Positions 11,277 through 23,627 are shown, numbered from the stretch's first letter. The stretch: DNA of 64,000 nucleotides from Erythroxylum novogranatense (GCA_029891385.1 CM057225.1:16296620-16360619); one strand, 5' to 3'. Notes: generated from the sequence alone by a model not told the origin. Program-made: numbers and translations.

Positions 11277-12720
11277 CGTATACGATTGTACATGGGCATT
11301 CTGAAATTGGTACTTGAGTTACATGCATTAAAGTCGTAAGTCGTCACGGCAGACAAAGGACAACCGATCCCTCGCCTAGCGTATGAGTCGATGCATGAGC
11401 GTATCATCGATAAGCGGTCGAGATAGAGAGGAAATGATAAGACGGTAGAGTGTGATGAAAGGAAGTGGCGATCATCGAAGGATAAGAAAAGTATATGGTG
11501 CGATATGACAAATGAACATTTAGTGTACCGATATTGATGGATATCGATGATATGCAAAAAGAGAGTGGTACTGAAATATGTGATATGAATATAGACTTGT
11601 GGATTGATAGAGGAATAGAAATATGATAGAAATGACCGAATTTCAAAGTGTAAAAGGGAATGAAATGAAATGTTACAATTGGGATTGATTATCGTGATAA
11701 GTGTTATAAATAATGATTTATGATTTGAAGATCGATTACGTTAGTGAAATGTCCCAAAGAAGGTTATGAGGTAATTAGTTACTATAGTGCAATGTGATTA
11801 AACGCACCTAGGGACAAGGATAACGTTGTATCTTGCATCGTGATCGATTTTCTGAAATTGTGGCGCCTTAAAAGTGTGGGGAAATAATCAGATAGAAAGG
11901 TTATGGATATATCCATGGATATGCAAATCAATGATGATCGAGATACTTTGGGAATTTGAATGATTCGCAAAGAGATTAAATGGATTGAGCGAAATTCAAT
12001 AGCGTATAAGAGTGTTATTCTTGTTGATGGATAATTGTCAAACCGTAAAAAGAAAGTAATATGAGTTATCGAAATTCCAAATAAATTGTGTATAAAAAGG
12101 TATTGACAAAACAAATTGACGATTCAGAAAATGGTAAACCGTATTGGGAAATTTTAATGGATTCAACTCTTGGGAAAATGGTATTTCGATCAGTATTGTG
12201 AAGTATGTATTTTACCGCCAAAGAGACGTTAGAGAATTTTAAGGAATCGATGAAGTGTTGTGTTTCATCAAGAACGCACTGAAAAGAGTAATCAAAGGTT
12301 TAGAGTGAAATCGAATAGTTAATTGGGAATGAATAATGAATGTGACCACGAGGAAAATGTGAGACTAATATCCTCGAGTCGACAGATTGTCTCGAACATA
12401 GTCGCAGACTATGATTGAATTGAGTAAATGATGACGAAGGACGTGAATCTGTAATAGGGGTTGAGCGATCCCGGTTTATAAATTTGTTATTAATCGGTCT
12501 CTACGTGATCATCATGTAAACAGATTGGTAAAGTGGTTTAAAATATATGGATTTGGATTGGGAAATAGAGTTAAGAAATGATAAATGTGTTTATGTTATG
12601 AATGTAAGGAATTGCGAATATTGATAAGAATATGAGTGAGAATCGAGAATAGAAAAGGGTGGATTAATTCTCCGTCCTCTTGATTCATCAGATATGAAAT
12701 TTCGAGGATGAAATTTTTAT
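11277..12720 (+). other. Element C interior, non-coding
   Basis: About 1.44 kb with no frame encoding a recognisable retrotransposon domain on either strand. The open frames at 11404-11646 and 11782-12114 (minus) are low-complexity. It shares words such as AAAAGTATATGGT with the interior of element F at about 43500 (minus), suggesting one LARD family. Confidence 0.7.
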
Positions 12721-12733
12721 AAGGAGGGTGAAT
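12721..12733 (+). other. Polypurine tract of element C
   Basis: AAGGAGGGTGAAT directly before the 3' LTR TGTAACATCC; the primer for plus-strand synthesis. Confidence 0.8.
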
Positions 12734-15504
12734 TGTAACATCCTTATCGTTATTAAGGGCATTATGGCAATATTGGGATTGGTGATAAGCTTTTGTCAGA
12801 TTCATTGACCGAAGCATGCTTCGCCTCTAATTATAGAGGAACCGTCTCTGATATGCATATTTATTTATTCATTGGTACATGCATTCATGATTTTCCGGTA
12901 TTTAATTATGAATTGGAATTGACTGAATTGACTAGTTTGTGAATTGATCGAATTATAAACTGACTGGAACTGATCGGACTGAAATTTGGACTGAATTGGA
13001 GACTTATGTCTATATATATATATATATAGCTAAGTTGAAATTGGGGAACTTACCTAATGACCTAAGGAAAATCAATTTCTTCTTTTCCTCCCACGCGAAG
13101 TCTTCTCTCCTTCGATTTGTCGTGCGATTTCTCCATTGGTGAGATTCGTTGATTTTCTCTTATGGTTTTCCTCAATGTGTTAGACTAACATGTCTATAGT
13201 GATTGGTGAAGGTTAGAAGCTTTGAGAGTGTTTGATCGTGGGTTTCAAGGATTTTAGGGTTTACGGATTTGATTCTTCGATTGGTAAGTTTCTATAGTTT
13301 AATGTTGTTATTCTTGGTTATTTGAGTATTTTATGGCATTTATTGGGTTAGATTTGGTAGTTGGAGTGTTTAATGGAGGTTTTATGTATTAATGGCGGAA
13401 GATCGATCGGAGAAGACGATCTGGTCTTACGCGTCATGATTTGTTACGTATGTTAGGGCTTCATCGCGACGAGTAATTAGATTTAATTGAACTTATTAGT
13501 CGCGACGAGCTCGGGTGAGCGTCGCGACGAGAGTGGATTGGTACGTCGCGACGAGCGAGCGTTCCACGTCGCGACGAAGGGGCGTAGGTCGCGACGAAAG
13601 GGGTCAATTTTCTGATTGAATATATATATGTGGGTTTATTGGACATAACTTATGGTGTAGACCTCCGATTGAGGTGATTCTCAATTTACTGTGAACTAGG
13701 GAAAGAGGTCTACCATTAAGGAAAAATTGAGAGTTGGAATTTAATTGAAATGGTACTGATTCTTGAGATTAAGGTTAATTATGGGTTATAGTGTGATCTA
13801 AGTACTGAATTGAGACAATTGGAGTTCTAATTGAGATTTTCATTGGATAATTTGGTCGATGGATATGAAATTGTTATAGGGTATATGAATTGAGAAAATT
13901 GAATCGAAGCGAGGATTGAACTAAATCAAGATTGATCCAATTGAGTGAAGAGTTGAGATCGATCATAGGATATCGGAATGGGGTTTTAGCACCGAAATCG
14001 TGATCATGCATCGACATAATTTCATAGAGACATATGCATTCTTGTCATCGCTTAATTGAAGCGATTTTGTAATGGATCTCATCTTGTTATAAAGGCACCG
14101 CTGGATCGTCGCCCACGGGCATTCTTTGGGACTTCCAGGCAAGAGCTCGGAAGTTACTGTGAGTAACCTAGTTGGTTTCTCAAATTCTTGAGTGTCTAAA
14201 TGTTCATCAGAAATTACTTGATAACGTGAAGTACATGATTCTTGAATTATATGTGATTGGATCAGACCTTTTATTATTCTTGAAATGTATATGATCGAAG
14301 TTGTATGCTCTATCAGATAGAATCGAACAATGTGAATTGCCATTGTATGACCGCATGACTCTTTGGAAAGGAGTACAATCGCATTGTATGTGTTTATTGT
14401 ATTGGATCAATTATGAATCATCGAATCTTGTTACCATCGGGCTTTATAGCTATACCTGTAAATTATCAATCATGAATATCAATTTCAGATGTTCTTGAAA
14501 TACACTACCGGGCTTTTATAGCCATATACCGAGCTCTTGAATCTGAATTTATTGAACATCGCATTGCATGCATAAATGCATGATCGAGATAAGGATCGTG
14601 ACCCAATTGCTAATCTCACTTTGAAAAGAGCCAGAGCTCGAACCTTTGCATCGTGTCGGCTTAGCCTGCGGGAGAAATCTCGACGCGTCCCCATCGATCA
14701 TCACTATTGACGCGCCTCGAGCCCGAGGGGATTTATCCCTAAGATCATCTTGACCGCCTGGCAGGGGAGAAATCGACGGCCCAACCGATCACCGATCGAG
14801 CACTTGGGCACAACATCGAATAACCGGAAAGAGTCTCATATGCATCATATACATGATTGATTGAATTGCCAAATTGTGTGATGATTCTGAATCGAGTGAT
14901 GCCATGATTTTGTAAATTGTGATGTGATCTTGTGAGCGCATTATGCTATCGTAATATTGTTACCGATATCTTGTATCGTTATAGACTCATCGTTAATCGT
15001 TACGTAAAGCGGTTCTACGCTATTGTATTAGTGTTATCGATATCGATATCTTGTTAAATTGTTATATAATCGTTAATTAATATTCTTGCCGTGCATATAC
15101 GCAATTTAATGTAATGCATGATTTGAGTGAACCATCGATGATGGTTTTCACCGAGTTCGCAAACTCACCCAACATTGCAACTTATTTTTCAGAAATCGAA
15201 GAGTACCCGTTAGCAAAACGGAGTATGTTCGCAGGATTCAAGTGAAGGTCGAAGTCGGGATCGGCCAGTGTATGCGAATTGCATGTCTTGACTTTTGTAC
15301 TAAAATGGTTATTTGTATTCGTAAGATTGATCTCAGTGGCTATTGAAAATGTTTGTACCTAATTGGATAGACTTCTGCGCATTTGTTATTTAAAAGTAAT
15401 GTACTGATTTCTGATCGAGTGGTTAGCACGCCATTCTCGCGGGGCACGGACCCGGATATCACTGTGGATGTCGGGTTCGGATCCTGCGGGTGTGGGGTGT
15501 TACA
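12734..15504 (+). repeat. 3' LTR of element C
   Basis: Aligns along its length with 8457-11260, with the same modules: TA repeat 13010-13028, TCGCGACGA cluster about 13467-13600, hairpins 15130-15166, CAG at 15190-15192. Differences from the 5' LTR are concentrated at CTG/CAG words. Confidence 0.92.
15130..15192 (+). promoter_or_regulatory. Double hairpin plus acceptor-like site (C, 3' LTR)
   Basis: Both hairpins are identical in sequence to the 5' LTR copy, and the acceptor-like TTATTTTTCAG is intact, although the surrounding LTR sequence has diverged. Confidence 0.7.
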
Positions 15505-16456
15505 CACCCTCTTCATTCCCATCCACAGGTGATGAGAAGAAGACTGGGTGGAAAATGAATGAGGGTTTCTGTTTATACATGATTCCATTGAATTATTGTC
15601 AAGATTTGAATTATTGTACATTGTGTACTTTGGGTTATGAACATTGGTAATTGGTTATGTCCTGGAATGCCATTAATATAAAGTAAGCGTTTAATTCATG
15701 ATGTATTCGGATTGTGAAATTGTATAAGAACTTGAGTTATGTAAACTGAGTAGAGATTAATTATGATTTGGATTGTGTATGAATTGTATTGCATGATGAG
15801 ATTTGTGTATTGATTTGGGGATTGTGTGTTTGAGCTGGATTATAGAAGTGAAAGTAAGCTATGAATGTATAAGTTTGTGAATGTATATTGCAGGTTTTGG
15901 GTTAATAAAATATAGTTGTTATGCTGCCCGATTTTTGTAGGGCAATAAAGTGGTACGTATTGAGTGTTTATTGGCAAATAAAGCGAATGACAAGTTTTGA
16001 ATTTATTGATGAGATGTGGTTTGGACATGAAGAATCAAGTAAGTGGGATTTTGTTTAGAATGAATTTCCAAAAAGGGAAATGATATTGTTTTGATTAGTA
16101 TGAGCTTTGAATAAAGAGGAATAAGAAGAGAAGGAATGAAAAATAAGAAAAAAAAGAAAAAATTTACACTGAATCGGATAGATTAAGTTTAAGGTACCCA
16201 ACGCGACCATTTCGATACTTCTTTAAGATAATTATTCACGGATGTCAGAAATTTTTGTTTCAGTTCGATTGAATCGTTTATTTGATTTGATTCCGAGCCA
16301 ACTCGATTTGACTTCGTTTGTATGCTTTGATTTTCAAGTTGGCTTTCGATTGGTAATTGATTTGCTTCGATTTATTCGTTCTGCCTCTTTATTATCCGTC
16401 TTTCATTTCGTTTTTCGGTTAGGGTCCGGTCTACGGGATCGGGTCCCTACAACCTC

Positions 16457-17636
16457 CACCATGTATGCATGCAAAATATGGTGCTCCACCAAACCAACCT
16501 CAGCCCTTCCCAGCTACCCTGCCCAAAAATCACTCAAATAAACAGACACTAAAGGCGAAGTTCCCAGCAATTATAGGTCGTTTGCCATGGGAGGCTGGCC
16601 ATTAGGTAGCCATGGATGACCATCAGGACTTACCTCCCCCTCCTCGTCTCAAGATTTCCAGAGCATCCAGAGACTCAGAATGTAGTTTCTGCATGCAATG
16701 GGAATCCAAGGAGGATAAACACCATGAAGGGGAGACATAGTTGCTTGCCTCACGACACTTGCATCGAGCTCAACTCCTCCCAACGTCTAGACACCAGGCA
16801 ATCAAGGCGAACAAGGAATGGGAAACTATAGACCACCGCCCCACTACACCCAATAAAATGTCAGTATACAAACCCTCTAACAGAGTACTATCACCAAAAC
16901 ACCCCCTGTGGCCCTTTACATCTAGTGTCGTATAAAGGCATTTTCATACATGACAAGACAACTTCAAAATAATACCCAACCCCAGTACAACCTCTATGGG
17001 TTAGAAATTGATAAGATCAGGTGGGTAGAGCCTGTAGAGGATGCGGTATATGATAGTTTTAAATTTCGCCACCACATCTGCACTAGAAACCATGACTCCC
17101 TCCATTTGAATTACATTTTGACATTTCCAAATCATGTAAATCGTGGTCATAAGAGCTAACAAACCGCTTTGCTTTTGATAAGTGCGTCATAGAAATTTTT
17201 GTGAAGCCATTTAAGAGCGCTGGTAAGTGTAGTCATAGGCTGATTAAGCCCGAGCCATCCACGTATGGTTCCCTATATTTCACCTGTAATGGGGCAAGTG
17301 AAAAATAGGTGTTGGATAGTCTCCTCTTTGGCTCGACAATAACCGCAAGTTTTATCAAGCTCTAAAAAATGTAGGTTATCCTTCGTTGATAATCGTCCCC
17401 GAGAATTTCGGGGGGATGTACTATTTCTAGATGAACGACATCCACAGTTTTCTGGAGTGCATAACCCTGAAAATATAATAGAGTTTTTGTAAGGAGGGGT
17501 TGCCATTGATACATGATTCTTTCGCACACTTGGGTAATGCATCAATACCCTAGTTTATTCACCAACTCATCTCGAATAGTTGCCAATTTTTTCATCAATC
17601 GAATCTCATTGTGGGGTCTCCATTCCCATATGGAGG
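16457..17636 (-). pseudogene. LINE fragment 2: RT C-terminal zinc-binding region and 3' UTR
   Basis: Read on the minus strand from 17636. It begins in frame with IWEWRPHNEIRLMKKL (about 17626-17580), the region linking LINE RT to its zinc-binding domain. It reaches the zf-RVT-type domain at about 17400-17290 with GRLSTKDNLHFLELDKTC, then CxxC (CGYC) and HLFFTCP, and continues with WLGLNQPMTTL...WLHK at about 17270-17185. Stops and frameshifts follow, then a long 3' UTR to 16457. Such proteins carry out target-primed reverse transcription. It joins fragment 1 across element F (CCTCC site at 17632-17636) and fragment 3 across solo LTR D. The split and the stops make it non-functional. Confidence 0.85.
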
Positions 17637-18006
17637 TGTAACACCCCACTCCCGCATGACCCGAACCTGACATCGATGGTGATATCCGAGTCCGTGCCTT
17701 GTGAGGGTGGCGTGCTACATCACTCAATCAAAACTCAGTATATTTTTTTTTTGAAACATACATATACTTTATATATTATGCGAAAAAATAATTTACATAA
17801 ATAATCATCGGTGAGTTCAATGACCACGAGGGTCCTTTTTTTATTCAGTTTGTTGACTATACAACATGACCTATTCATTTGTACAAAAATTCAGAAAGTA
17901 CAATTTTTATTAAACTCTAATGCAGACGCGAACTGATCCTGACCTCTATTCTCACTCCCATGCGGTTTCTATATGCCCGTTGCCTAACGGGATATTCTTC
18001 TGGGTC

Positions 18007-18072
18007 CTGAAAAATAATTGCAAATTTTGGGTGAGTTTTGCGAACTCAGTGAGGTAACCATTATCGATGGTT
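18007..18072 (-). promoter_or_regulatory. Double hairpin plus acceptor-like site (F, 3' LTR)
   Basis: On the minus strand AACCATCGATAATGGTT (18072-18056), then GAGTTCGCAAAACTC (18047-18033), then TTATTTTTCAG ending at 18007. Confidence 0.7.
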
Positions 18073-18385
18073 CACTCAATTCATTCAACGCAACAATTTA
18101 CATAACATATATTCATATTGTTGCATATTTGATCACATTTTACAATTTCACTTGAGTATAGACAATTAGATGCATTTCATTCGATTAGACATCCATATCC
18201 AATTGAATTCACAAAACACTCAAGCATAATACAGTTGTTTCATAATTCACATTCAGAAGTACCATATGATTGGTACCGAAGCATAAAGGCGATTAGCCTT
18301 TCACTCAATCAAAGAGATTAGAATCGATGCATATGACACTATTCCAATTTATTTTGTGTTGTGGTGAGTGCTGTTGTCCCAATAT

Positions 18386-18500
18386 AAGCACATTAATCGT
18401 TGAGCCCGAGGCTCTGAATCATCCCATTATACGGGCGATAATCGTTGAGCTGAGGCTCGAATCAATGGGCTTGAGGCCCAAATATAAACGCGTTGAGCTT
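18386..18500. repeat. AATCGTTGAGCNCGAGGCT repeat (F, 3' LTR), two units
   Basis: Two units of about 45 bp; the 5' LTR of F has three at 54061-54184. Each unit contains short inverted GAGC/GCTC arms. Confidence 0.65.
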
Positions 18501-18857
18501 GTAGCTCTCGGTGGCTGCTCCGGTCACAACTGTCATTAACTGATCATGCATTCATGCATGGAATGCATATGTCGCAATTGAGCAATATCACATTACAATC
18601 AAACCCAAATTATCGCATTCAAACAATTAGTTCACAATTATTCACATTAAAATCATAGTCACAATTTATCACATTGAAAACACAAAGGTATCACATTCTC
18701 AAACAAATAACACTTCTATGTCATAATCTCCCAATACATCGGACACCTTCGGTCCCAAATCCAGTCATAAACAACGCACAATCCCACCATTCTTCTCTAC
18801 AGAATTATAAGCGCAAAATAATAAACAAATAATTGAGAAACCATTTAGGTCACTCAC

Positions 18858-18921
18858 CAATAGCTCTCAAGAAAAAGCCTGGAAGTCTCAAAGAACGTCG
18901 TGGGGTGATGTTCAAAAGCGC
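18858..18921 (-). promoter_or_regulatory. Exon-like box bounded by splice-like sites (F, 3' LTR)
   Basis: On the minus strand the pyrimidine-rich GAATTTGTTTAG precedes 64 bp that end before GTGAGTGACC. It corresponds in position and sequence (ACTTCCAGG...AGCT) to the 61-bp box of LTR E. Confidence 0.5.
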
Positions 18922-21754
18922 CTAAACAAATTCAAAATATTCACCATCACCAAAGGTACACTCATAAATATTTAATAATGCACATGTAGCAATTAAAATG
19001 TGTACAATGCATGTTCGTGACATTCCCGACACTATATCACAATTTCCCGTCACAAAGTGTTCTTCTAAAAATTAGAAACCTATAGACACTAAAAACACTC
19101 AATTTGGACCTTTATAGGTTCAATAATAAATAAAAGACGGATCGAAAAAATCATTACCTGGTCCCCTCACTTCGACCTAACTAATTCCTGTCAATTTCAG
19201 CTCTAAAAATTCCCAATTTCACAAATAAATGAAATTAAATATTTCACGAATCTGATGCCTCGAGAATCAGGTCAATCGGATATCGGATGGAAAAGATATT
19301 CCCAAAACACGTTCAGACCAACACACTACACGTAACTTCACTCTAGAAATTGAACATCTTAGGGGCTAAATTGAAGTTTGACCTCTGCATAACATTTGTA
19401 GATCTTTGTCTCTAGTTTAATTAGAAATAAGAATCAGATCGATTGGAGCTCTATAGCTCAAGATATCACCAAATTACTGAAGCATGTTCAGACTTTTCCA
19501 ACCGGTCTGCTCACTTAGATCCGATCGACCCTTCTCAGTTTGATCTCAAAAATCATAAATTTGGTATGGAAAGATAGATAAATGTCTTATAAATCCAACG
19601 CTTCAAAAATTAGATCGATCGGAGGTCAGACTAAAACATTATGGCCAAAAGAGTGGAGAGAGGTCAGTCGGTCGAAAGTTGACCGCACAGGACGCGTGAC
19701 AGACCCTCACGGGTGCGCGAGCGCATGCTCGCCCGATCGGGAGCTCGCTCGCGCGATCGCCCGAGCAGGTCAGCGGCTGAGTGGTCGGCCACGCGATCCG
19801 ACCTCCTAACTTCTATCCCTCATAACTTTTGACTCCGAACTCCAAATTTGACAAACTTGGTACAGATGGAAAGATAAAAGACAACTCTACCATTTTCATG
19901 AAGGAACCAAAGATCAGATCGACCTCTAAAGGGGTCAAAAATTCACTCCAAGATGACCATTCGACAAGCTCCTCACAAACAGTACCAAAACTTGTAAACA
20001 TCATAACTTTTCATCCCCTTAGCCAAAAATTCCAAATTTTATATCAATCAAAAGAGCAAAACAAATACTACAACTTTCATGAACAACTTGGAAGCCAATT
20101 CCAACTCTAACCAAATCAAATTCTCAAGAAAAACTTCTGCCTACCCAAATTATTCTCAACAATAACCCAATCTTCCAACATGCATAACTCCACATCCCCT
20201 TGGCGAAAAGTTCCATACCATATAGCAATAAAAAAGCTCAGACAATATAATACAATTCTCAAGAAGGACTTAGAACCAAATTCTATCTCTAACTAGGTCA
20301 AATCCTCCCATTAATGTGGCTGTCCAATTAGGGTTTATGAAATCGGCATTTAACCTAAACCATAACAAAACTTTACAAATTTATATCTTACAATCCTTAC
20401 ATCTAAAATTCGCATATAATATCTCATTAGAAAGTTACAACAATCGTCTACAACTTTCCAGAAGGTCACTTGAGCCAATTTCACCCTTAACAGTCCAAAA
20501 TTAATATCAGAACACAAAAAGCACAAAACCTATACACTTAGAGCTATTTGCACTTAAAACACTTTTTCAGCTGAATGACCACCTGAACATTAACAATTCA
20601 TAACTTTCAACATACAAATAAAAAAATTCATACTTAGTGGCGTTCGAAAGCTAACAAGTAAATATTCAACTTTCATGAAGACTAATTCCACAAAATCAGT
20701 CTACTTTAGCCTAGAAAAATTCCCAAAGTTTCTGGTCTTCAATGTTAGACTCAATATCAGGACACTATTCACACAGCACACATAACTCACATTCCCAAGC
20801 AAAATTTAAAACCCTTAAGGCCATAATTGGACAAAACTTCCTTCACGTGAAATCTAGCCAAAATTTTTAAGTTTAATTTAAACTAAAGCTCATCTCAATA
20901 GGACCACCCTGTCAAAAGTTATGAGCAAAAATCTGAAACCTACTCAAAGTAAAATTTTCCAGATTTCATATCAAACTCAACTTCTTTCATTCCAACACCA
21001 ATCCTACATCAATAAGCATCCAATTTAATCTCTAATTCAGCCACAAAATCATCAAGACATTCACTTAAACATAACCCCACATCATTCCAGCACTCATACA
21101 CAAACATTTCCCATTAATAAGCACTCATCTAACAATAATACAATCCATCCAAACAACTTAATTCATTTAATTTATTAACTTCTAATTCATCATTCACTAA
21201 TCATCAATCAATCAAGGACTTAATGTAACATCCCGTTACTGATAGCAAGGGCATTATGGTAATATTGGGTCATACTGATGGGTTTCATTGCATTCACTGG
21301 TCGGACTGATAGTTTTCAATGCATTCACTAATTGAGCGCGTTACTGGCCTCTATTTATAGAGGAACAGGTTTCTTGAATATTCATTTATTCATAGGTACA
21401 TGCATTCATGATTTTCCGGTACTTTAATTGTAAGTATGAACTGATTGGATTGTGAACTGACTGGACTGACTGGATTGTAATTGATTGAGATATTAGGAGT
21501 AAGTGAGCTTGAATGACTGATTTAGAATATTCTAAGAGTGATTGACTATTGATAGTGGGTTATAGGAATTTTCAAGAAATTCGGGAGAAAATACCCGGAT
21601 CAGAAATTTTGGAGTGATGAATCGATTGTAGTAGAGTCTTGAAAGAAGCTGCCCAATGGCAATGGAAAAATTAGAGTGATCTTGTTAGGAAATTTAAAAT
21701 GTTGAGCCATTGAAATTTAGAGACTGAAATTTGACTGAGTTGGAGACCTTTGTC

Positions 21755-21762
21755 TATAAATA
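21755..21762 (+). promoter_or_regulatory. TATA box of LTR E
   Basis: TATAAATA within GTCTATAAATAGC, followed by donor-like GGTAAGTTT at 22011. Probable Pol II core promoter of the parent element. Confidence 0.65.
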
Positions 21763-22149
21763 GCTAAGTTTGAATGTGGGGATTACCTAAGGCATTTCTT
21801 CTTCTCTCCACGGTGATTTCGATTTCCTCCATAGGTAAGGATTCTTCGATCTTTCCTCTATGGTTTTCTTCCTATTGTGCTAGCCTAACTAATTTATTGT
21901 GATTGATGAAGGTTGAGAAGGATTGGAGTGAGTTATCGTTGATTTGAGAAAGATTTAGGGTTACGGTGATTTTGAGAGATTTGTGGATTGATCTTTGATT
22001 GGTAAGTTTTAATGGCTTTAATGTTGTTATTAGTAGTTGTTTCATGTATTTATGGCATTTATTGTGAAAGATTGAGTAGTTAGGATGTTTAATGGAGGTT
22101 TTAAATAGCATTAATGGCGAAAAATCGATCGGAGAAGACGAAGGGTGAC

Positions 22150-22320
22150 CCGCACGTCGCGACGTCTAGCGCGGCCTCGCCGCGGCGAGAAATTCAGTGC
22201 TCGCCGCGACGAGAGCAGCGAGACGCCGCGGCGAACACCTTCACCTACGTCGTGGCGAGCCGCGAAGAGGACGCACGCCTTGCAAGGCGATCTTCTCTTC
22301 GTCATGGCGAAGGGTGGAGG
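22150..22320. repeat. CG-rich GCGGCGA/GCGACGA word cluster (LTR E)
   Basis: Repeated GTCGCGACG, GCCGCGGCGA, GCCGCGACGA and TCATGGCGA words, the counterpart of the TCGCGACGA cluster of element C at 9160-9350. It lies just upstream of the shared GACCTCCGATTGAGG module (22384). Confidence 0.75.
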
Positions 22321-22822
22321 TCATGGCGAATGGCGATTCGATTGAATGAGTGTTTGTTTATTGGACCTAATTTATGGTATAGACCTCCGATTGAGGTGAT
22401 TCTCGATTCATTATGAATTAGAGAAAGAGGTCTACAATTGAGGATAATTATGGGAGTTAGAATTTAATTTAGTTGGTATTGATTTATCGAGATTAAGGCC
22501 AATTATGGTTCATAGTGTGACCTAAATATTGAATTGAGACAATTGGGGTTTTAATTGGGATTTTCAATAGGGGTTTTGACCCAAAGGATATGGAATTGCT
22601 ATAGGGAGTACGAATTGAGAAAAATTGACTGAATTATAGGATTGGACCAATTATTGTCGATCAATTGGGCGAAGAGTTAGTTTGGGATATAAGAGTTATA
22701 AATTGGGTTTTAGCGCCGGGAAAATCGTGAACATGCATTGTACGTAATTTCATAGAGACATATGCATTACTGAACTGTTTAATTGAGCATCTAGTAATGG
22801 AATTTGTATTTTCTTTATATAG

Positions 22823-22883
22823 GCGCGTTGGATCGTCATTTCATGGACATTGCTGGAACTTCCGGTAGTAGCTCGAAATTACG
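22823..22883 (+). promoter_or_regulatory. Exon-like box bounded by splice-like sites (LTR E)
   Basis: TTTTCTTTATATAG precedes 61 bp ending ATTACG, followed by GTGAGTAACC. The same order and words occur in C (to 9912), B (to 32354) and F. Confidence 0.5.
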
Positions 22884-23562
22884 GTGAGTAACCTAGTTGG
22901 TTTCTCAATTTCGATTGTTTAAATGCTCAGCGTGAATTACTTGCCAAATGTGGCTGTATGATTCTTGAGATATACATGATCGGATGGTATGCCTCTCTTG
23001 TATTGGACTATGAAATTGCATGATTACCGAAATGTCTCGAAATGTACATGATCAAATGACATGTTTCTCTGTCTTGGACTGAATTCTTGCATGATCCGAG
23101 AAATACAATCTTGGGCTTTTATAGCCATACATTGAATATCGACATCGATTGCATTGCATAAATGCATGATCGATAATGGAATGTGACCCAAGTTGCTATT
23201 ATCATCGAAAAGAGCCTCGAGCTCTAACATCGATCTTGACGGGCTTAGCCCAGGGAGAAAATCACAGCGCGTCCCCATCTGAACACCGGTGAGCACTTGG
23301 GCACAATCTTGAATAACCGGAAAGTCTCATATGCATTATATACATGGTGATTGAATTGCCAAATTGTGTGATGATTCTTTGAGTGTGATGCCATGATTCT
23401 ATGTAAATTGTGATGTGATCTCATAAACTGTTTCTATGCTCTTGTAATATTATTCGATACTATACATTGTTGTAAACTATCAGTAAATCGCTATATAATC
23501 TTGTCAATTGAATATTCTTGTGCCGTCTTTGTCACGCAATTTACGTAATGTATGATTGAGTG

Positions 23563-23627
23563 AACCATAGATGATGGTTTCTCACCGAAGTTCTCAAACT
23601 CACCCAAAATTGCAACCTATTTTTCGG
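23563..23627 (+). promoter_or_regulatory. Double hairpin plus acceptor-like site (LTR E)
   Basis: AACCATAGATGATGGTT (23563-23579) then GAAGTTCTCAAACTC, then CACCC and CTATTTTTCGG, where a CAG appears to have become CG. Confidence 0.65.

Larger units (their letters stand above)
8457..15504 (+). mobile_element. Element C: complete LARD-like LTR retrotransposon
   Basis: Two LTRs (8457-11260, 2804 bp; 12734-15504, 2771 bp) flank a 1473-bp interior with a PBS and a polypurine tract but no recognisable gag or pol. A perfect CACCC duplication sits at 8452-8456 and 15505-15509, inside solo LTR D. Long LTRs with a short non-coding interior are the hallmark of large retrotransposon derivatives, which need proteins from an autonomous partner. 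LTR termini and inner modules match chromovirus B, the likely partner type. Confidence 0.88.
5479..16451 (+). mobile_element. Solo LTR D, interrupted by element C
   Basis: It starts TGTTGGACCC and ends GGGTCCCTACA, with a perfect 5-bp duplication ACCTC at 5474-5478 and 16452-16456. Both flanks are LINE sequence and neither has a PBS or polypurine tract, so it is a solo LTR. Without element C (7048 bp plus a 5-bp duplication) it is about 3.92 kb. Its termini match the TGTTGG...CCAACA type of element A, and it shares with A the CTTCTCCC...CGAGATC...CTCTCGAGCC box (8088-8195). No protein-coding sequence is seen. Confidence 0.85.

Noticed and set aside
10858..11304. 148-codon plus-strand open frame
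   Set aside because: Lies across the conserved hairpin/acceptor region and 3' end of LTR C, and crosses the LTR-PBS boundary. Not kept in the 3' LTR copy.
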